Source: Bolinopsis microptera (lineage: Eukaryota > Ctenophora > Tentaculata > Lobata > Bolinopsidae). From it: 64,000 bases of DNA. This document shows, one piece after another, positions 1 to 15,000 of the stretch. Position 1 is the first letter of the stretch. Every line of letters begins with the position of its first letter. A program made the translations under genes and the position numbers. The notes beneath the pieces were generated by a model that was not told the DNA's origin, searched no databases, and saw only the letters and a program-made list of their open reading frames with translations. The stretch lies in assembly GCF_026151205.1 (NCBI RefSeq), contig NC_087076.1, positions 22,562,828-22,626,827 of the forward strand, written 5' to 3'.

Positions 1-94
1 TACCAAAGGTGTTCATCATATTTTTGAAATTTGTACCGTTCGTGTTTGAATCTCACAAATTGATAAATAATGTTTATTTCAATTTTGTTTTCAG

Positions 95-3000
95 GCTTTA
101 CAATAAGGAAGCAGTCATCGAAACCTTACTGGACAAGAGCATAAAATCTCACATCAAAAAATTAAGTGTAAGTTCAATTTGAATGATTGATTTTCTAATA
201 CATACTGATTACTGATACTCCGGATCAATGCACGTCTGTAACCTAGGCTAACAGTAAATCATGTTCTTTAGTAACATGTTGCTGTTTGTAAAAAAACAAT
301 AGCATCGTACATCTGACATATATTTGACCAGTTTTGTAGTTTTGTTACGTGTTGAAAAACAGAGCTCCCTTATCTCTGTTTAATCGGAAATTTTAACTGC
401 CACTGCACTGCTACTGCACGGTGTTTGTACTTTACCTTTGAACATCTATACAAGTACAAATACACAATTGCAATGGAAAAGTCTGCTCATAACTCTGCAA
501 AGAATCTTCTCGTCAACGGTTTATGTAAAGCTTGTTCGAATGATGAGGTTGTCAAAAGTACCGACATTGTACAGTGTTTTTGGTGTAAGGACAGTTTTCA
601 TGCTATCAACTGTGATGAAACTTGCAATGTCAGTGCGCCCACGGTTTTTACTGCTCACCTGTCTCATGCTGTGAACAACACTTCATCTTATGCTAAACGA
701 TTTGGTCGCTTTCTATTTATCTGTAATGATTGTAGTACTGCTGAGGAGGAAAAGAGGGCTGCTACTACCGTAGATCGGGTAGGATTGTTAGATAATAAAA
801 TAGATGCCATAAATTTGGAGTTCAGGGAAGAGATGTCTGAACTTAAAACCTTGCTGAAGGAACAACTGTCCCAGAAACCTGAGAGAGCTCAAGAGCGATC
901 CTCAGATCAGGTTGATTTTATGAAACAATTTGCTGAACAGTTTTCATCTTTAAAAGAAGACCTCACGAAAAATATCAATGATGTTATTGACAATAAAGTA
1001 AACACTGTTGTAACAAAATCTGGTACTGTTTCTCATACAAAGGACGTTCTCTATTCCAGCTTGTTTACCGACTCAAACAGTTCCACACCATCTGCTCAAC
1101 CACCACATGTTCCAATTGCTCCAACACGTACACAACCTTCATCACCCGAGATTCTAATTCTGTCCCCGAAAGAAGAACAATCGGTAAATGCTGCAACAAT
1201 GACGAATGTGAAAAAATTTGCTACTGATAAATTAAAGAGCAGTCAAGTAGTATTTCTCAGATGTAATGAAAACAACAAGAAAGTTTCAATTGGCTTCCCT
1301 AATGCTGAAATTCGTGATAAGGCTACTTCACTTCTCAATGATGGAAATACCTTAGATTCGTATGGATATCAGTCTAAGAATGGCAACAAAATGCTGCCAA
1401 AAGTTACTATTTATGGTGTTTCTTCTGAAGTTCTTGACGATATAGACACTACAGCTGTAGGGAATGATGCCGATAAACTTAGGGATCTTGAAAAGAACCA
1501 CTTAGTCGCCCAAATTGTGGAGAAAAACTCGTCCATCAAAGATTTGTATGAAGCAGGGCACACTATCAGTATTGTCTATCTCAATAAGATAAAACGTTTC
1601 ACCAACGATAAGCAGGAACGCATAGAGCTCACTATTGGAATCAAACTATCACCATCTGTCTATAGAGTCCTCTTTAACCAACAACAAGGATCTCTCTATT
1701 TAGGTAGTCGCAGATACAAAGTAACTGATCGCTTCTACATCAAACAGTGTTATCATTGTCAAATGATTGGACACACTTCTGTTGACTGTAATGAAGTCAA
1801 AACAAATAAACATCCTACCTGCATGTACTGTATGGGAAGTCACCGGTCTTCAGCATGCCAATTTAAGCAGAAGAAGGACAAACATGCCTGTGCTCGATGT
1901 TTGGCTTCAACACACACTAATGATGCCGAGAATTCAAGAACACATAATGCGGCAGCTTACGATTGTCCTGTGTTGGTAAGAGAAACTAAACGTATTGCTG
2001 CTAACACTGATTTTATTTCAAAAAACGTAATGTGAAATTAGGTGCTAATCGACAGAAATCACAGCTTTCTATTGGTTGTTTCAACGCAAGGTCTCTATGC
2101 AACAAAACTTGTGGCGTACTAGAAATGCTTAAAGATAACTCGATTTCTATCTGTTGTATCACGGAAACTTGGCTAAAAACTAATGATCGGGCAAAGTTTG
2201 CCGAAATCCGTGATTTTGGGTTCGATATTATCAGTGCCCCTCGAAGAGGTAGGGGAGGTGGTGTTGGTTTTCTCTTCAACCCCAAAATGATATCGCCTGT
2301 ACGCAATGATGTTACTAAATATTCATCTTTTGAAGTACTTGAATGTGTCATTAAAACTGCTGGTGAGATTATCAGGCTATGTGTAGTTTATCGCAGCACT
2401 CAGGCCAAAGCGAAATATGATGAAACAAAAATATCTAAGTTTATGGATGACTTTGATGGATACCTGGACAATCTTCTGCTTAAAACTGGATCTCCAATTA
2501 TTTGTGGTGACTTTAATTTCCATGTTGAAGACCTGAACAATAATGTTGCCCAGAACTTTATTGCTCTTTGTGAGAGCAAAGGCTTCCTTCAGCATGTCGA
2601 CTCTCCTACTCACATCTCCGGCGGGACACTGGACTTGTTATTTACTCTAGGCTGTGTAAGTGACTCATTGTCTGTAACAGATATGATGGTAGAGACAAGC
2701 ACTGGAACCAGCTCTGATCACTATCTAGTAAGTTTTCAGGTCCCAGTCACATTCGATCTTCATAAAGCTCGTACATATGAAGAAAAAGATGTCAGAGAGC
2801 TAAGCAAAATTGACATCGATAAGTTCAGGGAAGATCTGTTTTGTTCAGAGCTTAACCTTTCTGAATATCAATCCTTAGACGAGACTGTGAACCTTTATCA
2901 AAATGTCCTTGAACAGGTGCTAGACAAACATGCCCCACTTATTACGAAACGATTTACTGCTGAAAAGTCTGATTTTTGGGATAATAAATGTCAAATTGCT

Positions 3001-6000
3001 GTCAGAAAGAGGAGAAGGGCAAAACGAAAAGCCAAAAAGTATCCAGAGAATGATGAGTTTAAAACTACTCATTTTGAAAAATGTGTTGACGCAGAAATCA
3101 CTATCAATCGAGCTAGGGATGGCTACTATGATAAACAGCTCAGTTCTTGCAAAGGAGACTCGAAAGGGACCTATAAAGTCATAAATAAACTTTTAGATAA
3201 GGAATATGGCTCCAACAAATTGCCAAATGGTGAAGATATCGAAGTGGCTGCCAAACTCAAGACTTTCTTCGATCAAAAAGTAAAGACCATTTACTCTAAT
3301 ATTGAGAAGGAAATTCAAAACACTTCCCTAAACGGTCAAGGTACCAAGGACTCTACGTCGATAGATAATGCAAAGTGTAGACTTAATCAGTTTAAGGAAG
3401 TCTCATTATCAGACCTTGAAACCTTAATTAAGAGTCTTCCCAATAAATCAAGCGTACTAGATGTCATACCAATGTGGCTCTTCAAGAACTGCTTACCCGA
3501 GCTTCTCCCAATCATCCATTACATCGTGAATGAATCACTAAGAGTCGGAAAGTTTCCATCTGCCCTAAAAGAAGCATCTATTAGGCCTGGACTCAAGAAA
3601 CCTACCTTAGATGTTGATGAGCTGAAAAACTATCGACCGATTAGTAATCTAACTTATCTGTCCAAAATACTAGAAAAAGTAGTTCATTGCCAATTAAATG
3701 AATATGCTGATGTCAACAACCTGTTTTCCCCATATCAATCAGGCTATAGAAAATTCCATAGTTGTGAAACTGCAGTTACCAAAATACATAATGATATTCT
3801 AATGATGATTGACAGCAAATCGAATGTTGTGCTTCTACTCTTAGATCTATCAGCTGCTTTCGACACCATAAACCATAACCTCCTTCTTACGAAACTCAAG
3901 AATGCGTATGGTATTACAGAACTAGCACTCAGCTGGTTACAATGTTACCTTAATAATCGCACATTCAAGGTTAAAGTAAAAAAAGCCACATCTTCTGAAG
4001 GCTATCTGGATATTGGTGTACCTCAAGGATCCATTTTAGGACCACTACTGTTCATATTGTATACCAGAGATCTTGAAGAAATTGTCACAAAATATGGTTT
4101 CTCGATACATTTGTATGCAGATGACACACAGGTGTACTTTACTTTTGATGTTCACAGTTCTAATCCTGATTTAACAGCTGTGAAAAATTGCTTTCTGGAG
4201 ATAAAGCAATGGATGACAGTTAACTTCCTAAAACTGAATGATGAAAAAACAGAGTTCATTGATATAGGACCATATGTCAGCCCAATCCAGACAATGGATT
4301 TAGGAGACCTCTCAATCTGCCCTGTTAGCAAGGCCAAGAACCTGGGATTCCTTTTCGATCACCAAATGAATCTGGACTCTCAAATAAATGCTGTCTCCAA
4401 AGTATGTTATTTGAATCAAAGGGACTTAGCAAGAATCGGTTCGAAGCTTTCCCATGACCTAAAAGTTCAGCTAGTTCACTCCAATATCCTCTGTTTCATA
4501 GACTACTGCAACTCAGTCTATTATGGACTAACAGAAAAGAATCTTCATAAGCTACAAAAGATACAGAACAATGCTGCTAGATTTATCTTTGGTCTTTACG
4601 GAAAAAAGATACGTGAACCTATCATGCCTTACCTCAAAAAGCTCCACTTTCTGCCTGTTCGGTTCAGAATTAAGTTCAAAATATCACTTCTGGTCTTCAA
4701 GTGTCTTAATAACATAGCCCCTCAGTACTTACAAGGACACGTCAATCTAAGGGAAGTACGAAGACAAAGTTCCAGACTAGATGATGACTTTTATTTGTTG
4801 AAAGTTCCTCCTGCTCCTCATTTCAGACGAACAGATGCTGCATTTATGTTTTGTGGACCAAAAATTTGGAATAAACTACCCTACTCAGTGAGATCATTAT
4901 CATCTGTAGAATGTTTTAAAAATGCCCTAAAGACGTTTTATTTCCAACTAGCTTTTGATAATATTTCTAATATTTGTCCATAATGTCTGAACTGATATGA
5001 AAGTGCATAATTTTGGTAACTTCATACAAATATTTGTTCATAAAATCTGAACTGTTTAAAAAGTCCATAATCTTGCTATTTCAACACTAAGTCTCGCTTG
5101 AATGACTTTAATGTACATCTTTGTTGGGTATATTTTAATGTCGAAGCGTGTAATAAATGTTAGAATTTATTTATTATATTTATTTATTATTTATTTATTT
5201 ATATACTATCAATCATTATAAATTCTAATCAATAATTCCACCCTTCAAGCTTTTTTGCTCTGCTTTATTATATCATATTATATATATTGCAGGATGTTGT
5301 TGAACTTAAGCTGACTGACAACGCAGTGTATAACAGTGAAATAAAGGCTGACTTGTACATTGACCACTATTCAGCTCCTTTCGTGTGTCCTGTCATTGGG
5401 CTGGAAATGAGTGGTAGATACAGGTAATAAATACAACAATAGTATATATAACATGTAGATACAGGTAATTTAAAAAAAAATCGATATTAACTTTCAAAAT
5501 GTTACACAAATACATGGCCGAATGACCTTGATAAGTGACTGAGTGTAAACAAAATTAGGGACGCCGAAACACCATTTGACCAGTTAACTGGTCATAGCAA
5601 TTACATCGGGCCTTACATGCACCTATGAGTGGTAGATACAGGTAATAAACACACAACAATAGTATACATAACACATGCCCATTGTCCATGCTTATTGGTT
5701 CATTTGTCTGAGATGTCTTCTGTACTGAACTTAATCCCAGTTAAATTGTTATCACCCACAACCCCACACTTCTCTGCTGAACTTAATCCCAGTTAAATTG
5801 TTATCACCCACAACCCCACACTTCTCTGCTGAACTTAATCCCAGTTAAATTGTTATCACCCACAACCCCACACTTCTCTACTGAACTTAATCCCAGTTAA
5901 ATTGTTATCACCCACAACCCCACACTTCTGTACTGAACTTAATCCCAGTTAAATTGTTATCACCCACAACCCCACACTTCTCTACTGAACTCAATACCAG

Positions 6001-9000
6001 CTATATTGTTATCTCCCACAACCCCACACTTCTCTACTGAACTCAATACCAGTTATATTGTTATCACCCACAACCCCACACTTCTCTACTGAACTCAATA
6101 CCAGCTATATTGTTATCACCCACAACCCCACACTTCTGTACTGAACTTAATCCCAGTTAAATTGTTATCACCCACAACCCCACACTTCTCTACTGAACTT
6201 AATCCCAGTTAAATTGTTATCACCCACAACCCCACACTTCTCTACTGAACTCAATACCAGTTATATTGTTATCTCCCACAACCCCACACTTCTCTACTGA
6301 ACTCAATACCAGCTATATTGTTATCACCCACAACCCCACACTTCTCTACTGAACTCAATACCAGCTATATTGTTATCTCCCACAACCCCACACTTCTCTA
6401 CTGAACTCAATACCAGCTATATTGTTATCACCCACAACCCCACACTTCTCTACTGAACTCAATACCAGTTATATTGTTATCTCCCACAACCCCACACTTC
6501 TCTACTGAACTCAATACCAGCTATATTGTTATCACCCACAACCCCACACTTCTCTACTGAACTCAATACCAGCTATATTGTTATCACCCACAACCCCACA
6601 CTTCTCTACTGATCTCAATACCAGTTAAATTGTTATCTCCCACAACCCCACACTTCTCTACTGAACTCAATACCAGTTATATTGTTATCACCCACAACCC
6701 CACACTTCTCTACTGAACTCAATACCAGCTATATTGTTATCTCCCACAACCCCACACTTCTCTACTGAACTCAATACCAGCTATATTGTTATCTCCCACA
6801 ACCCCACACTTCTCTACTGAACTCAATACCAGCTAAATTGTTATCCCCCACAACCCCACACTTCTCTACTGAACTCAATACCAGCTATATTGTTATCTCC
6901 CACAACCCCACACTTCTCTACTGAACTCAATACCAGCTATATTGTTATCTCCCACAACCCCACACTTCTCTACTGAACTCAATACCAGCTATATTGTTAT
7001 CACCCACAACCCCACACTTCTCTACTGAACTCAATACCAGCTATATTGTTATCTCCCACAACCCCACACTTCTCTACTGAACTCAATCCCAGTTAAATTG
7101 TTATCTCCCACAACCCCACACTTCTCTACTGAACTCAATACCAGTTAAATTGTTATTACCCACAACCCCACACTTCTCTACTGAACTCAATACCAGTTAA
7201 ATTGTTATCTCCCACAACCCCACACTTCTCTACTGAACTCAATCCCAGTTAAATTGTTATCTCCCACAACCCCACACTTCTCTACTGAACTTAATCCCAG
7301 TTAAATTGTTATCTCCCACAACCCCACACTTCTCTACTGAACTCAATCCCAGTTAAATTGTTATCTCCCACAACCCCACACTTCTCTACTGAACTCAATA
7401 CCAGTTAAATTGTTATTACCCACAACCCCACACTTCTCTACTGAACTCAATACCAGTTAAATTGTTATCTCCCACAACCCCACACTTCTCTACTGAACTC
7501 AATCCCAGTTAAATTGTTATCTCCCACAACCCCACACTTCTCTACTGAACTTAATCCCAGTTAAATTGTTATCTCCCACAACCCCACACTTCTCTACTGA
7601 ACTCAATACCAGCTATATTGTTATCCCCCACAACCCCACACTTCTCTACTGAACTCAATACCAGCTATATTGTTATCTCCCACAACCCCACACTTCTCTA
7701 CTGAACTTAATACCAGCTATATTGTTATCACCCACAACCCCACACTTCTCTGCTGAACTCAATACCAGCTATATTGTTATCTCCCACAACCCCACACTTC
7801 TCTACTGAACTCAATACCAGCTATATTGTTATCACCCACAACCCCACACTTCTCTACTGAACTCAATACCAGCTATATTGTTATTACCCACAACCCCACA
7901 CTTCTCTACTGAACTCAATACCAGCTATATTGTTATCTCCCACAACCCCACACTTCTCTACTGAACTCAATACCAGTTAAATTGTTATCACCCACAACCC
8001 CACACTTCTCTACTGAACTCAATACCAGCTATATTGTTATCACCCATAACCCCACACTTCTCTACTGAACTCAATACCAGTTAAATTGTTATCACCCACA
8101 ACCCCACACTTCTCTACTGAACTCAATACCAGCTATATTGTTATCTCCCACAACCCCACACTTCTCTACTGAACTTAATACCAGCTATATTGTTATCACC
8201 CATAACCCCACACTTCTCTACTGAACTTAATACCAGCTATATTGTTATCTCCCACAACCCCACACTTCTCTACTGAACTTAATACCAGCTATATTGTTAT
8301 CACCCATAACCCCACACTTCTCTACTGAACTTAATACCAGCTATATTGTTATCTCCCACAACCCCACACTTCTCTACTGAACTCAATACCAGTTAAATTG
8401 TTATCACCCACAACCCCACACTTCTCTACTGAACTCAATACCAGCTATATTGTTATCTCCCACAACCCCACACTTCTCTACTGAACTTAATACCAGCTAT
8501 ATTGTTATCACCCATAACCCCACACTTCTCTACTGAACTCAATACCAGTTATATTGTTATCACCCACAACCCCACACTTCTCTACTGAACTCAATACCAG
8601 TTATATTGTTATTACCCACAACCCCACACTTCTCTACTGAACTCAATACCAGCTATATTGTTATCTCCCACAACCCCACACTTCTCTACTGAACTTAATA
8701 CCAGCTATATTGTTATCTCCCACAACCCCACACTTCTCTACTGAACTCAATACCAGTTAAATTGTTATCACCCACAACCCCACACTTCTCTACTGAACTC
8801 AATACCAGCTATATTGTTATCACCCACAACCCCACACTTCTCTACTGAACTCAATACCAGTTATATTGTTATTACCCACAACCCCACACTTCTCTACTGA
8901 ACTCAATACCAGCTATATTGTTATCTCCCACAACCCCACACTTCTCTACTGAACTTAATACCAGCTATATTGTTATCTCCCACAACCCCACACTTCTCTA

Positions 9001-12000
9001 CTGAACTTAATACCAGCTATATTGTTATCTCCCACAACCCCACACTTCTCTACTGAACTCAATACCAGCTATATTGTTATCTCCCACAACCCCACACTTC
9101 TCTACTGAACTCAATACCAGCTATATTGTTATCTCCCACAACCCCACACTTCTCTACTGAACTCAATACCAGCTATATTGTTATCTCCCACAACCCCACA
9201 CTTCTCTACTGAACTCACTAATAGCTATATTGTTATCTCCCACAACCCCACACTTCTCTACTGAACTCAATACCAGTTAAATTGTTATCTCCCACAACCC
9301 CACACTTCTCTACTGAACTCAATACCAGCTATATTGTTATCTCCCACAACCCCACACTTCTCTACTGAACTCAATACCAGCTATATTGTTATCTCCCACA
9401 ACCCCACACTTCTCTACTGAACTCAATACCAGCTATATTGTTATCTCCAACATCACCACACTTCTCTACTGATCTCAATACTAGCTATATTGTTATCTCC
9501 CACAACCCCACACTTCTCTACTGAACTTAATACCAGCTATATTGTTATCTCCCACAACCCCACACTTCTCTACTGAACTCAATACCAGCTATATTGTTAT
9601 CTCCAACATCACCACACTTCTCTACTGAACTCAATACCAGCTATATTGTTATCACCCACAACCCCACACTTCTCTACTGAACTCACTAATAGCTATATTG
9701 TTATCTCCCACAACCCCACACTTCTCTACTGATCTCAATACTAGCTATATTGTTATCTCCCACAACCCCACACTTCTCTACTGAACTTAATACCAGCTAT
9801 ATTGTTATCTCCCACAACCCCACACTTCTCTACTGAACTCAATACCAGTTATATTGTTATCTCCCACAACCCCACACTTCTCTACTGAACTCAATACCAG
9901 CTATATTGTTATCACCCACAACCCCACACTTCTCTACTGAACTCAATACCAGCTATATTGTTATCTCCAACATCACCACACTTCTCTACTGAACTCAATA
10001 CTAGCTATATTGTTATCTCCCACAACCCCACACTTCTCTACTGAACTCAATACCAGCTATATTGTTATCTCCCACAACCCCACACTTCTCTACTGAACTC
10101 AATACCAGCTATATTGTTATCCCCCACAACCCCACACTTCTCTACTGAACTCAATACCAGTTATATTGTTATCTCCCACAACCCCACACTTCTCTACTGA
10201 ACTCACTAATAGCTATATTGTTATCTCCCACAACCCCACACTTCTCTACTGAACTCAATACCAGCTATATTGTTATCTCCCACAACCCCACACTTCTCTA
10301 CTGAACTCACTAATAGCTATATTGTTATCTCCCACAACCCCACACTTCTCTACTGAACTTAATACCAGCTATATTGTTATCTCCCACAACCCCACACTTC
10401 TCTACTGAACTTAATACCAGTTATATTGTTATCTCCCACAACCCCACACTTCTCTACTGAACTCAATACCAGCTATATTGTTATCTCCCACAACCCCACA
10501 CTTCTCTACTGAACTCAATACCAGCTATATTGTTATCTCCCACAACCCCACACTTCTCTACTGAACTCAATACCAGCTATATTGTTATCCCCCACAACCC
10601 CACACTTCTCTACTGAACTCACTAATAGCTATATTGTTATCTCCCACAACCCCACACTTCTCTACTGAACTCAATACCAGCTATATTGTTATCTCCCACA
10701 ACCCCACACTTCTCTACTGAACTTAATACCAGCTATATTGTTATCACCCACAACCCCACACTTCTCTACTGAACTCAATACCAGCTATATTGTTATCTCC
10801 CACAACCCCACACTTCTCTACTGAACTCAACAATAGCTATATTGTTATCTCCCACAACCCCACACTTCTCTACTGATCTCAATACCAGCTATATTGTTAT
10901 CTCCCACAACCCCACACTTCTCTACTGAACTCAATACCAGCTATATTGTTATCTCCCACAACCCCACACTTCTCTACTGATCTCAATACCAGCTATATTG
11001 TTATCTCCCACAACCCCACACTTCTGTACTGAACTTAATACCAGCTATATTGTTATCTCCCACAACCCCACACTTCTCTACTGAACTCAATACCAGCTAT
11101 ATTGTTATCACCCACAACCCCACACTTCTCTACTGAACTCAATACCAGCTATATTGTTATCACCCACAACCCCACACTTCTCTACTGATCTCACTAATAG
11201 CTATATTGTTATCTCCCACAACCCCACACTTCTCTACTGAACTCAATACCAGCTATATTGTTATCTCCCACAACCCCACACTTCTCTACTGAACTCACTA
11301 ATAGTTATATTGTTATCTCCCACAACCCCACACTTCTCTACTGAACTCAATACCAGCTATATTGTTATCACCCACAACCCCACACTTCTCTACTGATCTC
11401 AATACCAGCTATATTGTTATCTCCCACAACCCCACACTTCTCTACTGAACTCAACAATAGCTATATTGTTATCTCCAACATCACCACACTTCTCTACTGA
11501 ACTTAATACCAGCTATATTGTTATCTCCCACAACCCCACACTTCTCTACTGATCTCAACACCAGCTATATTGTTATCTCCCACAACCCCACACTTCTCTA
11601 CTGAACTCAACAATAGCTATATTGTTATCTCCAACATCACCACACTTCTCTACTGAACTTAATACCAGCTATATTGTTATCTCCAACATCACCACACTTC
11701 TCTACTGAACTCAATACCAGCTATATTGTTATCTCCCACATCACCACACTTCTCTACTGAACTCAATACCAGTTATATTGTTATCTCCAACATCACCACA
11801 CTTCTCTACTGAACTCAATACCAGCTATATTGTTATCTCCCACAACCCCACACTTCTCTACTGAACTCAATACCAGTTATATTGTTATCTCCCACAACCC
11901 CACACTTCTCTACTGAACTCAATACCAGCTATATTGTTATCTCCAACATCACCACACTTCTCTACTGATCTCAATACCAGCTATATTGTTATCTCCCACA

Positions 12001-15000
12001 ACCCCACACTTCTCTACTGATCTCAATACCAGCTATATTGTTATCACCCACAACCCCACACTTCTCTACTGAACTTAATACCAGCTATATTGTTATCTCC
12101 CACAACCCCACACTTCTCTACTGAACTTAATACCAGCTATATTGTTATCACCCACAACCCCACACTTCTCTACTGAACTTAATACCAGTTATATTGTTAT
12201 CTCCCACATCACCACACTTCTCTACTGAACTCAATACCAGTTATATTGTTATCTCCAACATCACCACACTTCTCTACTGAACTCAATACCAGCTATATTG
12301 TTATCTCCCACAACCCCACACTTCTCTACTGAACTCAATACCAGTTATATTGTTATCTCCCACAACCCCACACTTCTCTACTGAACTCAATACCAGCTAT
12401 ATTGTTATCTCCAACAACCCCACACTTCTCTACTGAACTCAATACCAGCTATATTGTTATCTCCCACAACCCCACACTTCTCTACTGAACTCAATACCAG
12501 CTATATTGTTATCTCCAACAACCCCACACTTCTCTACTGAACTTAATACCAGCTATATTGTTATCTCCAACATCACCACACTTCTCTACTGAACTCAATA
12601 CCAGCTATATTGTTATCTCCCACAACCCCACACTTCTCTACTGAACTCAATACCAGCTATATTGTTATCTCCCACAACCCCACACTTCTCTACTGAACTC
12701 AATACCAGCTAAATTGTTATCACCCACAACCCCACACTTCTCTACTGAACTCAATACTAGCTATATTGTTATCACCCACAACCCCACACTTCTCTACTGA
12801 ACTCAATACCAGCTATATTGTTATCTCCCACAACCCCACACTTCTCTACTGAACTCAATACCAGCTATATTGTTATCTCCAACATCACCACACTTCTCTA
12901 CTGAACTCAATACCAGTTAAATTGTTATCTCCAACATCACCACACTTCTCTACTGATCTCAACACCAGCTATATTGTTATCTCCCACAACCCCACACTTC
13001 TCTACTGAACTCAATACCAGTTAAATTGTTATCTCCCACAACCCCACACTTCTCTACTGAACTCAATACTAGCTATATTGTTATCACCCACAACCCCACA
13101 CTTCTCTACTGAACTCAATACCAGCTATATTGTTATCTCCCACAACCCCACACTTCTCTACTGAACTCAATACCAGCTATATTGTTATCTCCAACATCAC
13201 CACACTTCTCTACTGAACTCAATACCAGCTATATTGTTATCTCCAACATCACCACACTTCTCTACTGAACTTAATACCTGCTATATTGTTATCTCCAACA
13301 TCACCACACTTCTCTACTGATCTCAATACCAGCTATATTGTTATCTCCCACAACCCCACACTTCTCTACTGAACTCAATACCAGCTATATTGTTATCTCC
13401 CACAACCCCACACTTCTCTACTGAACTCAATACCAGCTATATTGTTATCTCCCACAACCCCACACTTCTCTACTGAACTCAATACCAGCTAAATTGTTAT
13501 CACCCACAACCCCACACTTCTCTACTGAACTCAATACTAGCTATATTGTTATCACCCACAACCCCACACTTCTCTACTGATCTTAATACCAGATATATTG
13601 TTATCTCCCACAACCCCACACTTCTCTACTGAACTCAATACCAGCTATATTGTTATCTCCCACAACCCCACACTTCTCTACTGAACTCAATACCAGCTAT
13701 ATTGTTATCTCCAACATCACCACACTTCTCTACTGAACTCAATACCAGCTATATTGTTATCTCCCACAACCCCACACTTCTCTACTGAACTCAATACCAG
13801 CTATATTGTTATCTCCAACATCACCACACTTCTCTACTGAACTCAATACCAGCTATATTGTTATCTCCAACAACCCCACACTTCTCTACTGAACTCAATA
13901 CCAGCTATATTGTTATCTCCCACAACCCCACACTTCTCTACTGAACTCAATACCAGCTATATTGTTATCTCCAACATCACCACACTTCTCTACTGAACTG
14001 AATACCAGCTATATTGTTATCACCCACAACCCCACACTTCTCTACTGAACTCAATACCAGCTATATTGTTATCTCCCACAACCCCACACTTCTCTACTGA
14101 ACTCAATACGAGCTATATTGTTATCTCCCACAACCCCACACTTCTCTACTGAACTCAATACCAGCTATATTGTTATCTCCCACAACCCCACACTTCTCTA
14201 CTGAACTCAATACCAGTTATATTGTTATCTCCCACAACCCCACACTTCTCTACTGAACTCAATACCAGCTATATTGTTATCTCCCACATCACCACACTTC
14301 TCTACTGAACTCAATACCAGTTATATTGTTATCTCCCACAACCCCACACTTCTCTACTGAACTCAATACCAGCTATATTGTTATCTCCCACAACCCCACA
14401 CTTCTCTACTGAACTCAATACCAGTTATATTGTTATCTCCCACAACCCCACACTTCTCTACTGAACTCAATACCAGCTATATTGTTATCTCCCACAACCC
14501 CACACTTCTCTACTGAACTCAATACCAGTTATATTGTTATCTCCCACAACCCCACACTTCTCTACTGAACTCAATACCAGCTATATTGTTATCTCCAACA
14601 TCACCACACTTCTCTACTGAACTCAATACCAGCTATATTGTTATCTCCCACAACCCCACACTTCTCTACTGATCTCAACACCAGCTATATTGTTATCTCC
14701 CACAACCCCACACTTCTCTACTGAACTCAATAATAGCTATATTGTTATCTCCCACAACCCCACACTTCTCTACTGAACTCACTAATAGCTATATTGTTAT
14801 CTCCCACAACCCCACACTTCTCTACTGAACTCAATACCAGCTATATTGTTATCTCCCACAACCCCACACTTCTCTACTGAACTCAATACCAGTTATATTG
14901 TTATCTCCCACAACCCCACACTTCTCTACTGAACTCAATACCAGCTATATTGTTATCTCCCACAACCCCACACTTCTCTACTGAACTCAATACCAGCTAT

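Larger units (their letters stand above)
300..5210 (+). mobile_element. CR1/L2-type LINE, nearly full length, in an RTF2 intron
   Basis: A two-ORF non-LTR retrotransposon in the same orientation as RTF2. ORF1 (473-2035) and ORF2 (to 4983) are both open over their whole length. It ends in an A/T-rich tail with repeated TTTA/TTAT blocks (about 5165-5210). The apurinic endonuclease plus this reverse transcriptase type place it in the CR1/L2 part of the Jockey superfamily, by motif reading only. The exact 5' end and target-site duplication could not be fixed; about 300-420 is probably 5'UTR. Two long intact frames suggest a young copy. It must be spliced out with the intron for RTF2 to be expressed. 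Confidence 0.85.

Noticed and set aside
2013-2613. Minus-strand open frames opposite LINE ORF2
   Set aside because: They are the reverse of a well-supported reverse-transcriptase/endonuclease frame and resemble no protein.
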